Shown in pieces: positions 46,218-57,626 of a DNA stretch of 64,000 nt. The notes under the pieces were generated by a model. That model was not told the origin of the DNA. It searched no databases and was given only the letters and a program-made list of their open reading frames with translations. Source of the DNA: Paenirhizobium selenitireducens ATCC BAA-1503 (GTDB lineage Bacteria; Pseudomonadota; Alphaproteobacteria; Rhizobiales; Rhizobiaceae); the NCBI RefSeq assembly GCF_000518785.1, contig NZ_JAEG01000008.1, positions 248,001 through 312,000 on the forward strand. The letters run 5' to 3'. The position numbers and the translations under genes were made by a program. Numbering within the stretch: the first letter of the stretch is position 1; each line of letters begins with the position of its first letter.

Positions 46218-46247
46218 GGGGAGATGGGGCGCCATCTCCCCTTTTTC
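46218..46247 (+). terminator. terminator of rplU-rpmA operon
   Basis: A 10-bp perfect stem GGGGAGATGG/CCATCTCCCC with a GGCG loop and a following TTTTT tract. It clearly separates the ribosomal genes from the acetyltransferases. Confidence 0.95.
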
Positions 46248-46279
46248 TTATGCCTTTTCAACCAGAAGGAGACTGAACC

Positions 46280-46915
46280 ATGCAGATCGAACTATCGAGG
46301 GTCGACCAGTCGCGGTCACCCCAGGACCGGTTGAGGCCGGATCGGTTACGGAGCGATTGCCCCGTCTTGCTGTCGCAAAGGCTCGTCATGCGCGCGCCCC
46401 ACGAAGAAGACATCGACGCCCTTGCCCATCTCGCCAACAACGCCGCCGTTGCCACCATGGTATCGCGCATGCCGCACCCGTACACGGCACGCGATGCGGC
46501 CGATTTCGTGCGACGCACGAATGCTGGCGAGATTGGCAAATGCGTCTATGCGATCACCAAGGCGGAAAACGGCGAATTCCTCGGCTGCTGCGCGCTGGAG
46601 CCGCATGTCACGGACCACGACACGCTGGAAATCGGCTACTGGCTCGGCGAGCCGCACTGGAACAGGGGCTACGCGACGGAGGCGGCGCATGCGCTGATCG
46701 ACATGGCGTTTCGCACCCGCGACATCGCCCATATCGATGCGCGCTGCCGGGTCACCAACATCGCCTCGCGCCGGGTGATCCAGAAGTGCGGGTTCCAGTT
46801 CCAGGGCTCGGGCATGGTCGGCAGCTTGGCCATGGGCGGCATGATGCCGGTCGAATGGTACAGGCTCGACCGCAAGACCTGGATGTCGCTGAAGAGCTGG
46901 GGGGAGATGCGGTGA
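46280..46915 (+). CDS. GNAT-family N-acetyltransferase (RimJ/RimL type), first
   Basis: A 211-residue acetyltransferase of the RimJ/RimL class (Acetyltransf_3). The fold blocks are LSQRLVMRAPHEEDIDALAHL, EIGYWLGEPHWNRGYATEAA (acetyl-CoA loop) and NIASRRVIQKCGFQ. About 30 N-terminal residues (IELSRVDQSRSPQDR) precede the fold, and their DNA is repeated at 57961-58015. It overlaps the second GNAT gene by one base (TGATG). The acceptor is unknown. The pair stands between rpmA and obg, a stable rhizobial arrangement. Confidence 0.92.
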   Translation: MQIELSRVDQSRSPQDRLRPDRLRSDCPVLLSQRLVMRAPHEEDIDALAHLANNAAVATMVSRMPHPYTARDAADFVRRTNAGEIGKCVYAITKAENGEFLGCCALEPHVTDHDTLEIGYWLGEPHWNRGYATEAAHALIDMAFRTRDIAHIDARCRVTNIASRRVIQKCGFQFQGSGMVGSLAMGGMMPVEWYRLDRKTWMSLKSWGEMR

Positions 46916-47484
46916 TGAACGCCCCCCTGAAGAGAGCCATGCCTTCTGTGCCCGGCCCCTGCCCGGTCATCGAGACTGCGCGGCTCACCTTGCGTCCGCA
47001 TCGCATGAGCGACGCGGAGGCGATCGTCGAATCGCTTGGCGACTACCAGGTCGTGCGCATGCTGGCGCGCGTTCCGGTTCCCTACGACCGGCAGGACGCC
47101 ACCGACTGGCTGAGCCGCGTGACCTGCGGCATCACACCCGACTGGTCGCTCGCCATCACCGCCGGCGACGACGTTCATCTCGGCGTCGTTTCGATCGAAC
47201 TGCGCCACGGCCTTTGGCATCTCGGCTACTGGCTGAACCGCTACTACTGGGGCAAGGGGCTGATGAGCGAAGCGGCGGGCGCGGCGATCGAGCGCTTCTT
47301 CCGCCGCATGCCGCAGGCGGAGCTGCATTCCGGCGCCTTCGCCGACAATGCGGCGTCGCTGCGCATCCAGGAAAAGCTCGGCTTTTCGATCCTGCGCTGC
47401 GGCGATCTCTATTCGCGCGCCCGCAATGCGGTGGCCCCGCATATCGAAACGCGGCTGACGGAGGCGGACTTCCGACGGCCCTGA
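46915..47484 (+). CDS. GNAT-family N-acetyltransferase, second
   Basis: A 189-residue relative of the preceding gene: IETARLTLRPHRMSDAEAIV, then LGYWLNRYYWGKGLMSEAA and NAASLRIQEKLGFSI. The ATG at 46915 overlaps the TGA of the first gene. The two probably arose by duplication and are co-expressed. Substrate unknown. Confidence 0.92.
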   Translation: MNAPLKRAMPSVPGPCPVIETARLTLRPHRMSDAEAIVESLGDYQVVRMLARVPVPYDRQDATDWLSRVTCGITPDWSLAITAGDDVHLGVVSIELRHGLWHLGYWLNRYYWGKGLMSEAAGAAIERFFRRMPQAELHSGAFADNAASLRIQEKLGFSILRCGDLYSRARNAVAPHIETRLTEADFRRP

Positions 47485-47600
47485 CGGACCCCGGCCCGGG
47501 GCGGCGCATCGTCGCCCCGGGCCTCGGCCAAGACACTCAGTACGACCCGGCCGGCAATGCGCCCGCGGCGTCCGGCCTCCGCGCGAGCCGAAGAATATGA

Positions 47601-48749
<1,149 letters not shown>

Positions 48750-49928
48750 ATGTCGGCCGGAGCCAAATCACTGACGCGCTACAGGCGCATCGTCATCAAG
48801 ATCGGCTCGGCCCTGCTGGTCGATCGCGGCAGCGGCCTGAAGAAGGCCTGGCTCGACGCGATCTGCGACGACATCGCCGAGCTTAAGGCCCGCGGCGTCG
48901 ACGTGCTGGTCGTCTCGTCGGGCGCCATCGCCCTTGGCCGCACCGTGCTCGACCTGCCCTCCGGAGGCCTCAAGCTCGAGGAAAGCCAGGCGGCCGCGGC
49001 CGTGGGCCAGATCGCCCTTGCCCGCCACTGGTCGGAAAGCCTGTCGCGATCGTCGATCGTCGCCGGCCAGATCCTGCTGACGCTCGGCGACACCGAGGAA
49101 CGCCGCCGTTATCTGAACGCCCGCGCCACGCTGCAGCAGCTTCTGAAGATCGGCGCCGTGCCGATCATCAACGAGAACGACACGGTCGCCACCACCGAAA
49201 TCCGCTACGGCGACAATGACCGCCTCGCCGCCCGCGTCGCCACCATGGCGGGTGCCGACCTGCTGGTCCTGCTCTCCGACATCGACGGGCTCTATACCGC
49301 CCCGCCGCATCTCGACCCCAATGCCCGCTTCCTCGACACGATCGCCGAGATCACCCCGGAGATCGAGGCCATGGCCGGGGGCGCCGCCTCCGAACTGTCG
49401 CGCGGCGGCATGCGCACCAAGATCGACGCGGGCAAGATCGCCACCGGCGCCGGCTGCGCCATGATCATCGCCTCGGGCAAGACCGACCATCCGCTGAAGG
49501 CCATCGAAACCGGGGCCCGCCATTCCTGGTTCGCCCCCGCCAAGACCCCCGTCACCGCCCGCAAGACCTGGATCGCCGGCCAGCTTCAGGCCGCCGGCGA
49601 ACTGCATGTCGATGCCGGCGCCCAGACGGCACTGAAGGCCGGCAAGAGCCTGCTGCCCGCCGGGGTCCGCCAGGTCGTCGGCCAGTTCAGCCGGGGCGAC
49701 ACCGTCTCGGTGATCGGCACGCAGGGGCGCGAGATCGCCCGCGGCCTCGCCGGCTACGACGCCGAGGAGGCGCGCCGTATCACCGGACGCAAATCCTCCG
49801 AAATCGAGGACATTCTCGGCTATGCCGGTCGCGCCGCGATGATCCATCGGGACGACCTGGTGATGACCGATCCGGCGCACAAGCATGACGCCGCGCAGGC
49901 AGACAAGAAGGACGAAGCCCATGCTTGA
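48750..49928 (+). CDS. proB: glutamate 5-kinase
   Basis: A 392-residue enzyme for the first step of proline synthesis. The amino-acid-kinase domain (about 8-260) begins [15 protein letters not shown], with [28 protein letters not shown] and [15 protein letters not shown]-terminal PUA domain follows (about 285-370, [15 protein letters not shown]). It overlaps proA by eight bases, giving a coupled proBA pair. Confidence 0.97.
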   Translation: MSAGAKSLTRYRRIVIKIGSALLVDRGSGLKKAWLDAICDDIAELKARGVDVLVVSSGAIALGRTVLDLPSGGLKLEESQAAAAVGQIALARHWSESLSRSSIVAGQILLTLGDTEERRRYLNARATLQQLLKIGAVPIINENDTVATTEIRYGDNDRLAARVATMAGADLLVLLSDIDGLYTAPPHLDPNARFLDTIAEITPEIEAMAGGAASELSRGGMRTKIDAGKIATGAGCAMIIASGKTDHPLKAIETGARHSWFAPAKTPVTARKTWIAGQLQAAGELHVDAGAQTALKAGKSLLPAGVRQVVGQFSRGDTVSVIGTQGREIARGLAGYDAEEARRITGRKSSEIEDILGYAGRAAMIHRDDLVMTDPAHKHDAAQADKKDEAHA

Positions 49929-51207
49929 CAAGGCAAAAGCCGATCTGAGCGACGTCGATGCGCTGATGCTGGACATCGGCAGGCGCGCCCGCGCCGCCGC
50001 CCGGCCCCTGGCAATCGCCTCGACGCAAGCGAAGAACAGCGCGCTCGCCGCCATGGCCGACGCCATTCTCGCCGATGAACAGGCGATCCTGGCGGCCAAT
50101 GCGATCGACCTGAAGAATGCCGAGGACAGCGGCCTTGCCGCGTCCTTCGTCGACCGACTGACGCTCGATCCGGCCCGCATCGCCGCGATCGCCGAGGGCA
50201 TTCGCGCGGTGGCTGGCCTGAAGGATCCGGTCGGCGAGGTGATCGCCGCCTGGGACCGGCCGAACGGCCTCAAGATCGAACGCGTGCGCACGCCGCTCGG
50301 CGTCATCGGCGTGATCTACGAAAGCCGCCCCAACGTGACCGCCGATGCAGGCGCGCTCTGCCTCAAATCCGGCAATGCCGTGATCCTGCGCGGCGGCTCG
50401 GATTCGCTCAATTCCTCGCGGGCGATCCATGCCTGCCTGGTCAAGGGCCTGGAAAAGGCCGGCCTGCCGGCCGATGCCATCCAGCTGGTGCCCGTGCCGG
50501 ACCGCGCCGCGGTTGGCGCCATGCTGACCGGCCTCGACGGTTCGATCGACGTGATCGTGCCGCGCGGCGGCAAGAGCCTCGTCGCCCGCGTGCAAACGGA
50601 AGCGCGCGTTCCGGTCTTTGCCCATCTCGAAGGCCTCTGCCACGTCTATGTCGACGCCTCCGCCGAGGTCGACATGGCGACGCGCATCGTCGTCAATTCG
50701 AAAATGCGCCGCACCGGCATCTGCGGCGCGGCCGAGACCCTGCTCGTCGACAGCGCGGCGATCGGCACCCATCTCATGCCGATCCTGGAGGCCCTGACGG
50801 AAGCCGGCTGCGAGATCCATGCCTCGCCGACCGTGCTGAAGATCCATCCGGGCTTCAAGCCGGCGACGGAAGAGGATTGGCGCACCGAATATCTTGACGC
50901 CATCATCGCGGTCGCCATCGTCGACGGTGTGTCGGGCGCGATCGATCACATAGCCCGCTATTCGTCCCATCATACCGAGGCGGTGATCGCCGAGGATCCG
51001 GCGGTCGTCGAGCGCTTCTTCAACGAGATCGATTCGGCCATCCTGCTGCACAATGCCTCGACCCAGTTCGCCGACGGCGGCGAGTTCGGCATGGGCGCCG
51101 AGATCGGCATCGCCACCGGCAAGATGCATGCGCGCGGCCCCGTCGGCGTCGAACAGCTGACCTCGTTCAAATACCGGGTGCACGGCACCGGACAGGTGCG
51201 ACCCTAA
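49921..51207 (+). CDS. proA: glutamate-5-semialdehyde dehydrogenase (gamma-glutamyl phosphate reductase)
   Basis: A 428-residue NADPH-dependent reductase, second step of proline synthesis. Family blocks are [28 protein letters not shown], and the catalytic Cys in [11 protein letters not shown]. The C-terminus is [20 protein letters not shown]. The start at 49921 lies inside the proB 3' end. nadD begins one base past its stop. Confidence 0.97.
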   Translation: MLDKAKADLSDVDALMLDIGRRARAAARPLAIASTQAKNSALAAMADAILADEQAILAANAIDLKNAEDSGLAASFVDRLTLDPARIAAIAEGIRAVAGLKDPVGEVIAAWDRPNGLKIERVRTPLGVIGVIYESRPNVTADAGALCLKSGNAVILRGGSDSLNSSRAIHACLVKGLEKAGLPADAIQLVPVPDRAAVGAMLTGLDGSIDVIVPRGGKSLVARVQTEARVPVFAHLEGLCHVYVDASAEVDMATRIVVNSKMRRTGICGAAETLLVDSAAIGTHLMPILEALTEAGCEIHASPTVLKIHPGFKPATEEDWRTEYLDAIIAVAIVDGVSGAIDHIARYSSHHTEAVIAEDPAVVERFFNEIDSAILLHNASTQFADGGEFGMGAEIGIATGKMHARGPVGVEQLTSFKYRVHGTGQVRP

Positions 51208-51208
51208 G

Positions 51209-51832
51209 GTGGCTGAGGAAGCGATCGCCCATCGCCATCGTTTCATGCCGCACGTCGAACCGGGCATGGTCATCGGCCTGTTCGGCGGCTCGTTCAATCC
51301 GCCGCATCAGGGCCATGCGCTGGTCGCCGAGATTGCCCTTCGCCGCCTCGGCCTCGACCAGCTGTGGTGGATCGTCACCCCCGGCAACCCGCTGAAAAGC
51401 CGCGGCAACCTGGCGCCGCTGTCGGAGCGGCTGGCGAAGTGCGAGGCGCTCGCCGACGATCCGCGCATCAAGGTCACAGCCTTCGAGAGGACGCTGGGCA
51501 CCAGCTATACGGCGCGCACGCTCGACTATGTGAAGGCGCGCAATCCCCGCGCCCGATTCATCTGGATCATGGGCGCGGATAATCTCGCAAGCTTCCACCG
51601 CTGGCAGCAATGGCATCGCATCGCCATGACCTTCCCGATCGCCGTGATCGACCGGCCCGGCTCGACGCTTGCCTATCTCTCCTCGAAGATGGCCCGCACC
51701 TTCGACTATGCGCGCATCGACGAAGACGACGCCGGCGTACTGTGGAAGAAGAAGGCGCCGGCCTGGACCTTCATCCACGGCCCCCGCTCGACCCTCTCCT
51801 CGACCGCCTTGCGCGAGGCGCAAGATCGGTGA
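51209..51832 (+). CDS. nadD: nicotinate-nucleotide adenylyltransferase
   Basis: A 207-residue NAD-synthesis enzyme with a GTG start. The nucleotidyl-transferase motif is GLFGGSFNPPHQGH near residue 22 and the C-terminal ISSTxxR-like motif is STLSSTALREA. It makes nicotinate adenine dinucleotide from NaMN and ATP. An inner ATG at 51245 (MPHVEPGM) is an alternative start. rsfS follows, as in many bacteria. Confidence 0.95.
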   Translation: MAEEAIAHRHRFMPHVEPGMVIGLFGGSFNPPHQGHALVAEIALRRLGLDQLWWIVTPGNPLKSRGNLAPLSERLAKCEALADDPRIKVTAFERTLGTSYTARTLDYVKARNPRARFIWIMGADNLASFHRWQQWHRIAMTFPIAVIDRPGSTLAYLSSKMARTFDYARIDEDDAGVLWKKKAPAWTFIHGPRSTLSSTALREAQDR

Positions 51833-51958
51833 TGTTTCCCGGCGTTGCGGGTATTTTGGCCGGTCCCTTGAAAGATTAACGGAACGGTGCCACTTTCGTG
51901 AAGCGATTTCCGATCGTGGGAATCGCCTTCGTGCTGTTACCCAAAGAAAGGAAAAACT

Positions 51959-52372
51959 CTGACAACAGTACACACCAAGGGAAAGACGCATGCCGTCCTC
52001 CCGAAAAGCCCGGAACGTGGCGCCGATGCCGCAGCCCGTGAGCTTGAGCTGGTCCTCGCTAGCCTCGAGGACTCCAAGGCAGAAGATATCGTCACCATCA
52101 ACATTGTCGGGAAATCCGCGCTGGGCGACTACATGGTCGTCGTCTCCGGGCGCTCGAACCGGCATGTGGCGGCGATCAGCGAGCACCTGATTTCCGACCT
52201 CAAGGACGAGGGCTTCGGTTCTCCTCGCGTCGAGGGACTGGAAGCCGGCGATTGGGTGCTGATCGATACCGGTGACATCATCGTGCATGTGTTCCGCCCC
52301 GAAATCCGCGAGTTCTACAACATCGAAAAGATGTGGGCCGCTCCGGAGATCGAGGAAGGCACCCTGCACTGA
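51959..52372 (+). CDS. rsfS: ribosome silencing factor, apparent CTG start
   Basis: A 137-residue RsfS that blocks subunit joining by binding L14 when nutrients are short. Conserved blocks: SLEDSKAEDIVTINIVGKSA, DYMVVVSGRSNRHV and DTGDIIVHVFRPEIREFYNIEKMW. No in-frame ATG, GTG or TTG lies before the conserved region; the first ATG (52133) is inside the fold. CTG at 51959 has AAGGA six bases upstream and gives the usual N-terminal extension (TTVHTKGKTHA), so it is the most likely start. A start at 52133 would truncate the protein to 79 residues. Confidence 0.88.
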   Translation: MTTVHTKGKTHAVLPKSPERGADAAARELELVLASLEDSKAEDIVTINIVGKSALGDYMVVVSGRSNRHVAAISEHLISDLKDEGFGSPRVEGLEAGDWVLIDTGDIIVHVFRPEIREFYNIEKMWAAPEIEEGTLH

Positions 52373-52481
52373 CACCGACGGCCCGCTGCCGCCTGGCGGC
52401 AGTAGCGAAGCCCTGACAAGCGGCAAGCGTCGCGCTTTTGCCGCCGTGTGGGTTGCGCGGCCGGAATGGAAGGATCGAGAC

Positions 52482-52964
52482 ATGCGCGTGGGCATCTATG
52501 CCGTAGGCCGGCTGAAGGCCGGGCCGGAGAAGGAACTCGCGTCCCGCTATCTCGACCGCTTTGCCAAGGCCGGGCCCGCCTGCGGGCTCGAATTCCTCCG
52601 CTCGGTCGAAATTGCCGAAAGCCGCTCCTCCAACGCCGCGACCCGCAAGCGCGAGGAGGCCGCGGAGCTGGTGAAAGCCATGCCGGAAGGCGCCCTCGTC
52701 ATCATCCTCGACGAGCGCGGCAAGGCGCTCGACAGCCAGGAATTCGCCGAGCTGATCGGCGATCACCGCGACCGCGGTCAGCGGGACCTTGCCATCGTCA
52801 TCGGCGGCGCCGACGGCGTCGATCCGGACCTGCGCGAAAAGACCAAGCTCGTCCTCAATCTCGGCCGCATGACCTGGCCGCATCAGTTGGTGCGCATCCT
52901 CCTCGCCGAGCAGCTTTATCGCGCCGTGACCATCCTGTCCGGCCATCCCTATCACCGCGCCTGA
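52482..52964 (+). CDS. rlmH: 23S rRNA (pseudouridine1915-N3)-methyltransferase
   Basis: A 160-residue SPOUT-fold methyltransferase that modifies pseudouridine 1915 of 23S rRNA. The N-terminus is MRVGIYAVGRLKAGPEKEL. The knot region is IILDERGKALDSQEFA, IVIGGADGVDP, and the C-terminus TWPHQLVRILLAEQLYRA. The length is that of the family. It lies 109 bases after rsfS, a common pairing. Confidence 0.97.
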   Translation: MRVGIYAVGRLKAGPEKELASRYLDRFAKAGPACGLEFLRSVEIAESRSSNAATRKREEAAELVKAMPEGALVIILDERGKALDSQEFAELIGDHRDRGQRDLAIVIGGADGVDPDLREKTKLVLNLGRMTWPHQLVRILLAEQLYRAVTILSGHPYHRA

Positions 52965-53047
52965 CCGCCGCGTTCGGGCCTCCGGATCGCCCGCTTTGCG
53001 TGGCGGGGCAAATCAGCGTATTTTCCGCCGCGAACCGGGATAGCGCC

Positions 53048-54517
53048 TTGCGACACGACGACCGTCCATCCATCAGAGCCAAACCAGCCGAGCGTCGCCC
53101 CGCGATCCGCGCGACGCTGCTGGCGTCCGCGATGCTACTGGGCGGACCGCTTCTGGACCCACAGACGCGCGCCATAGCCCAGGCCCCGACGCCGGCCGTG
53201 ACCGCCCCGCCGGTCCCGGTGAAGGCCGATCCCACCGCACCCGATCCGGCCGCCGATGACGCAGCCCTGGCACTGCGCCAGAAACGCGACGAGGTCGGCC
53301 GGGAACTGCAGGAGCTTGCCCGCTCGATGCGGGTCTCCGACGAGAAGGCCGTCGAACTCGAAGAGAGCATCGCCGCCCTTTCCAAGACCTCCGAGAGCCT
53401 GAAGCAGGCGCTGATCGAATCCGCCGCCCGCCGCAAGGAGCTGGAGCGCAAGATCGCCGCCGGCGAGAAGAAGCTCGCCGAGCTCGGCGTCAGCGAAGAC
53501 AAGATCCGCCATTCCTTCAAGGATCGCCGCGCCATTCTCGCCGAGGTGCTGGCCGCCCTGCAGCGCATGGGCCGAAACCCGCCGCCGGCCCTGCTTGTCA
53601 GCCCGGAGGACGCACTCGCCTCGGTCAGGACCGCGATCCTGCTCGGCGCCGTCGTGCCGGGCATCCGCAAGGAAACCGAAAAGCTCGCCGCCGATCTCGC
53701 CGAGCTGGTGCGCCTGCGCATGGAAGGCGAAAAGGAGACCGAGACTCTGGTCGCCACGATCGCCAGCCGGCAGGAGGAGGAACGGCGCATGGACCTGCTG
53801 CTGGTCGAAAACGACCGGCTGTCGCGCCAGAACTCGCTGGAACTCGCGACCGAAAAGCGCCGCGCCGAGGAACTCGCGGCCCGCGCCTCGAGTATGGAGG
53901 GCCTGATCGCCAGCCTCGAGACGGAGATCCGTTCGGTGCGCGAAGCGGCCGACAGGGCCCGCGCCGAGGAGGAGCGGCTGCGCAAGCTCAGCGACGAGCA
54001 GAGGCAGAAGGCCAGGGAGCTGGCGGCATCGTCATTGCCTGATAAAAACCGCATTGCCCCGGCATATGCTTTCTCCGATCTGAAGCAGAAACTGGAACTG
54101 CCGGCGGCCGGCGAAATCCTGCGCCAGTACGGCGATCCGGACGGAACGGGGCACGAGGCCAAGGGTATGGTCATCGCCTCGGCGCCAGGATCCCTGGTGA
54201 CCGCACCTGCCGACGGCTGGGTCGTCTACGCCGGTGAATTCCGCAGTTACGGACAGATGATCATCCTGAATACCGGCGACGGCTATCATGTGGTACTGTC
54301 CGGCATGGACCGCATCAACACCGGTCAGGGCAAGTTCGTTCTTTCCGGCGAGCCCTTGGCGGTGATGGGGGAGAAAAGAGTGGCGAGCGCTACGGCATTG
54401 GCGCTGGAAACGGATCGCCCGACCCTTTACATAGAATTTCGGAAAGATGGAAAACCGGTTGATTCCCGCGAGTGGTGGACCGGAAGTGGCTCTGGAAAGG
54501 CACAGAATGATTCGTAG
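53048..54517 (+). CDS. EnvC-like murein hydrolase activator (coiled coil plus degenerate LytM)
   Basis: A 489-residue exported protein. The N-terminus, with a TTG start, includes a signal-like stretch (ATLLASAMLLGGPLL), then an Ala/Pro-rich linker, a long coiled coil (about 75-340) and a C-terminal LytM/M23 domain (about 365-480, GMVIASAPGSLVTAPADGWVVYAGEF). The catalytic zinc ligands of active M23 enzymes are not evident, so it probably activates amidases rather than cutting murein itself. TTG at 53048 was chosen because no ATG precedes the signal. The 3' end overlaps ctpA by 11 bases. Confidence 0.87.
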   Translation: MRHDDRPSIRAKPAERRPAIRATLLASAMLLGGPLLDPQTRAIAQAPTPAVTAPPVPVKADPTAPDPAADDAALALRQKRDEVGRELQELARSMRVSDEKAVELEESIAALSKTSESLKQALIESAARRKELERKIAAGEKKLAELGVSEDKIRHSFKDRRAILAEVLAALQRMGRNPPPALLVSPEDALASVRTAILLGAVVPGIRKETEKLAADLAELVRLRMEGEKETETLVATIASRQEEERRMDLLLVENDRLSRQNSLELATEKRRAEELAARASSMEGLIASLETEIRSVREAADRARAEEERLRKLSDEQRQKARELAASSLPDKNRIAPAYAFSDLKQKLELPAAGEILRQYGDPDGTGHEAKGMVIASAPGSLVTAPADGWVVYAGEFRSYGQMIILNTGDGYHVVLSGMDRINTGQGKFVLSGEPLAVMGEKRVASATALALETDRPTLYIEFRKDGKPVDSREWWTGSGSGKAQNDS

Positions 54518-55829
54518 GGCTTCTCTTGTTCTCGTCGGCGCGCTTATGGGTGCGACCGCGATGAGCGTTCTCTATTCGGCCGGCATTCCTGCACAGGCCG
54601 CCGGCACCTCCACCTACAAGGAATTGTCGATTTTCGGCGACGTCTTCGAGCGGGTGCGCGCGCAGTACGTGACGCCGCCGGACGAGGAAAAGCTGGTCGA
54701 AAACGCCATTAACGGCATGCTCACCTCGCTTGACCCGCACTCGACCTACATGAACGCCAAGGATGCGGCGGACATGCAGACGCAGACGCGCGGCGAATTC
54801 GGCGGCATCGGCATCGAAGTGACGATGGAAGAGGAACTGGTCAAGGTCATCACCCCGATCGATGACACGCCCGGCTCCAAGGCCGGCATTCTGGCCGGCG
54901 ACTTCATCTCCGAAATCGACGGCGAATCGGTGCGCGGCCTCAAGCTTGAGGAAGCGGTCGAGAAGATGCGCGGCGCGGTCAACACGCCGATCAAGCTCAC
55001 CATCCTGCGCAAGGGTGCCGACAAGCCGATCGAGCTGTCCATCGTTCGCGAGATCATTCCGATCCGCGCCGTCAAGTCGCGCGTCGAGGGCGACGTCGGC
55101 TATCTGCGCGTCATCTCGTTCACCGAGAAGACCTATGACGATCTCGAAGCCGCCATCATCAAGATCCAGAAGGAAGTGCCGGCCGACAAGCTCAAGGGCT
55201 TCGTCCTCGACCTGCGCCTCAATCCGGGCGGCCTGCTCGACCAGGCGATCTACGTCTCCGACGCCTTCCTCGAGCGCGGCGAAGTGGTCTCCACCCGTTC
55301 GCGCGATCCGGAAGACACGCGTCGCTTCAACGCCAGCGCAGGCGACCTGACCGACGGCAAGCCGCTGGTGGTTCTGGTCAACGGCGGCTCGGCTTCGGCT
55401 TCGGAAATCGTCGCCGGCGCGCTGCAGGACCTGAAGCGGGCGACCGTGCTCGGCACCCGCTCGTTCGGCAAGGGCTCCGTCCAGACCATCATCCCGATGG
55501 GCGAGAAGGGCGCGCTGCGGCTGACCACGGCGCTCTATTACACGCCGTCGGGCCGCTCGATCCAGGGCACCGGCATCGAGCCGGACATCAAGGTCGAACA
55601 GCCGCTGCCGGAAGAGCTGCAGGGCAAGGTGCGCGCTGAGGGCGAATCGGCTCTCAAGGGCCACATCAAGGGCCAGAACGAGAGCGAAGAGGGCTCCGGC
55701 TCTGTCGCCTATGTCCCGCCGGAAGCCAAGGACGACGTCCAGCTGAACTACGCGCTCGATCTGCTGCGCGGCGCCAAGACCGATCCGTCCTTCCCGGCCG
55801 ACCCGGCCAAGGCCGTCGTGGCAAAGTAA
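54507..55829 (+). CDS. ctpA: carboxyl-terminal processing protease (S41)
   Basis: A 440-residue periplasmic tail-specific protease. Signal or anchor at about 3-30 (ASLVLVGALMGATAMSVL), PDZ domain (about 90-175, GIGIEVTMEEE), and the protease core with nucleophile Ser in NGGSASASEIVAGAL and general-base Lys in TRSFGKGSVQT. ATG 54507 is the start next to the signal; an upstream ATG at 54447 lies in the EnvC gene. The EnvC-CtpA pair suggests joint control of cell-wall hydrolases. Confidence 0.95.
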   Translation: MIRRASLVLVGALMGATAMSVLYSAGIPAQAAGTSTYKELSIFGDVFERVRAQYVTPPDEEKLVENAINGMLTSLDPHSTYMNAKDAADMQTQTRGEFGGIGIEVTMEEELVKVITPIDDTPGSKAGILAGDFISEIDGESVRGLKLEEAVEKMRGAVNTPIKLTILRKGADKPIELSIVREIIPIRAVKSRVEGDVGYLRVISFTEKTYDDLEAAIIKIQKEVPADKLKGFVLDLRLNPGGLLDQAIYVSDAFLERGEVVSTRSRDPEDTRRFNASAGDLTDGKPLVVLVNGGSASASEIVAGALQDLKRATVLGTRSFGKGSVQTIIPMGEKGALRLTTALYYTPSGRSIQGTGIEPDIKVEQPLPEELQGKVRAEGESALKGHIKGQNESEEGSGSVAYVPPEAKDDVQLNYALDLLRGAKTDPSFPADPAKAVVAK

Positions 55830-55836
55830 GGAATGG

Positions 55837-55860
55837 GGCGCCGGAGCAATCCGGCGCCCG
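55837..55860 (+). terminator. hairpin after ctpA
   Basis: A 9-bp perfect stem GGGCGCCGG/CCGGCGCCC with a 6-base loop. No T tract follows, so partial termination or processing is likely. Confidence 0.5.
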
Positions 55861-55894
55861 CTTGCATTCGCCACCCGACGGGAGCGCATAGACC

Positions 55895-57088
55895 TTGAGC
55901 GCCGATCTCCATGCACCGCTCGGCCAGGGCCGCAGGCCGGGAAGATCGCCGCGTCGCCGGCCTTCCCTTGCCGCCATGCTCGGCAGTCTGTCGCTCGTCT
56001 CCATTCTCGGCCTCTCCACCTATTCCGCGATCGCGCCGCTTCCGCTGCGTCAATTCTCCGACGCGGTGCCCAAGCCCGACGGCCCGGACACCCAGACGGC
56101 GCAAGCACCCGGCGGCACGGCGCCCGCCGGCTCCGGCCAGAACCTCGCCACCAGCCGCCCGCTTGGCGGGGCGACGGTGCAGCGCACGGTGACCGACGAC
56201 GGCTCGGTCGTCACCAAGTTCACGCCGAAGCCGCGCGACGGAAACGGACCCGTACTGATCGACAGCCAGACAATCGGCCAGGACAGCCGCGTCGCCGCCC
56301 TCCCCAACGATGACCTGCTCGAGGACACGCCGGAAGGTCGCCTTCCGATCATCGGCCCCGATGGCCTCAGGCCGTTCGAGCAATATGCGCGCCCCTGGTC
56401 GGGCTCCCGCGCAACCCGCGTCGCCATCGTCGTCGGCGGCATCGGGCTCAGCCAGACCGGTAGCCAGCGTGCCATCCGCGACCTGCCCGAAGAAATCACG
56501 CTGGCCTTCGCCGCGACCGGCAACAGCCTCTCGCGCTGGATGCAGGAAGCCCGCCGCAAGGGCCACGAGATCGTTCTGCAGGTGCCCTTCGAACCCTTCG
56601 ATTATCCGGCCAACAATCCCGGCCGCGGCACGCTTCTGACCAGCGATCAGCCGGACGAGGCACTGAAGAAGCTGCACGAGGCCATGGGCCGCATCACCAA
56701 CTACACCGGCGTCATGAACTACATGGGCGCGAAATACATGTCGGACGCCACGGCCTTCGAGCCGGTGATGCGCGACATCGGCGCGCGCGGCCTGCTCTTC
56801 CTCGACGACGGCTCGACCGCCCGCTCGCTGACCGACAGCTTTGCCAAGGCGATCGGCATGCCCTATGCGCAGGGCAACCTGCTGCTCGACGGCCAGCCGG
56901 AAAAGGCGGCCGTGCTGGCCAAGCTCGACGAGCTGGAACGCATCGCCCGCCGCAACGGCCAGGCGATCGGCATCGCCTCGGCCTTCGACGAGACGATTGC
57001 CGCGATCCGCCAATGGAGCGAGGAGGCAGCCGGCCGAGGAATTGAGATCGTTGGCGTCTCCGCCCTTGCGGCCGACGCCGAGCAGTAA
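55895..57088 (+). CDS. divergent polysaccharide deacetylase family protein (YibQ-like)
   Basis: A 397-residue protein with a TTG start ([13 protein letters not shown]). One N-terminal membrane or signal segment (about 27-50, [20 protein letters not shown]) and a Pro/Gly-rich linker precede the divergent deacetylase domain (about 165-390). Blocks are [30 protein letters not shown] and [13 protein letters not shown]. The usual partner genes are EnvC and CtpA, as here. Activity on murein or glycan is not shown; the family is poorly studied. Confidence 0.88.
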   Translation: MSADLHAPLGQGRRPGRSPRRRPSLAAMLGSLSLVSILGLSTYSAIAPLPLRQFSDAVPKPDGPDTQTAQAPGGTAPAGSGQNLATSRPLGGATVQRTVTDDGSVVTKFTPKPRDGNGPVLIDSQTIGQDSRVAALPNDDLLEDTPEGRLPIIGPDGLRPFEQYARPWSGSRATRVAIVVGGIGLSQTGSQRAIRDLPEEITLAFAATGNSLSRWMQEARRKGHEIVLQVPFEPFDYPANNPGRGTLLTSDQPDEALKKLHEAMGRITNYTGVMNYMGAKYMSDATAFEPVMRDIGARGLLFLDDGSTARSLTDSFAKAIGMPYAQGNLLLDGQPEKAAVLAKLDELERIARRNGQAIGIASAFDETIAAIRQWSEEAAGRGIEIVGVSALAADAEQ

Positions 57089-57098
57089 GGGGGACATG

Positions 57099-57626
57099 AT
57101 GGAAAAGACCGTTTTCACGAAAATCCGTGCCGAAGACCTGCCCTATCGCCCGTGCGTCGGCATCATGGTGCTCAATCCGGCGGGCCTGGTCTGGGCCGGG
57201 CGACGCATCCCGGAAGGCAATTCGGAATATGACGGATCGCCCATGCTCTGGCAGATGCCGCAGGGCGGCATAGACGACGGCGAGGATCCCTTGCCGGCAG
57301 CGCTGCGGGAGCTCTACGAAGAAACCGGCATGAGGAGCGTGTCGCTGCTCGCCGAGGCAAGCCGCTGGATCAATTACGACCTGCCGGCCGAGCTGATCGG
57401 CATCGGGCTCAAGGGCAAGTATCGTGGCCAGACGCAACGCTGGTTCGCCTTCCGCTTCGACGGCGACGAGAGCGAGATCGCCATCGACCCGCCGCCGGGC
57501 GGCCACACAGCCGAATTCGACGCCTGGGAATGGAAGCCGATGGCCGAACTCCCCGACCTGATCGTGCCGTTCAAGCGCAGCGTCTACGAACAGGTGGTCG
57601 CCGAGTTCCACCACCTCGCCGGCTGA
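57099..57626 (+). CDS. rppH: RNA pyrophosphohydrolase (Nudix)
   Basis: A 175-residue Nudix enzyme that removes pyrophosphate from the 5' end of mRNA and starts its decay. It has [14 protein letters not shown], the Nudix box [22 protein letters not shown] (first and last parts as GGIDDGE and RELYEETG) and [13 protein letters not shown] 57099 has GGGGG five bases upstream; 57096 would add one Met. It is the last gene of the conserved chromosomal block. Confidence 0.95.
   Translation: MEKTVFTKIRAEDLPYRPCVGIMVLNPAGLVWAGRRIPEGNSEYDGSPMLWQMPQGGIDDGEDPLPAALRELYEETGMRSVSLLAEASRWINYDLPAELIGIGLKGKYRGQTQRWFAFRFDGDESEIAIDPPPGGHTAEFDAWEWKPMAELPDLIVPFKRSVYEQVVAEFHHLAG

Noticed and set aside
48768..50306. 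512-residue minus-strand frame opposite proB/proA
   Set aside because: Antisense shadow of clearly conserved proline synthesis genes.
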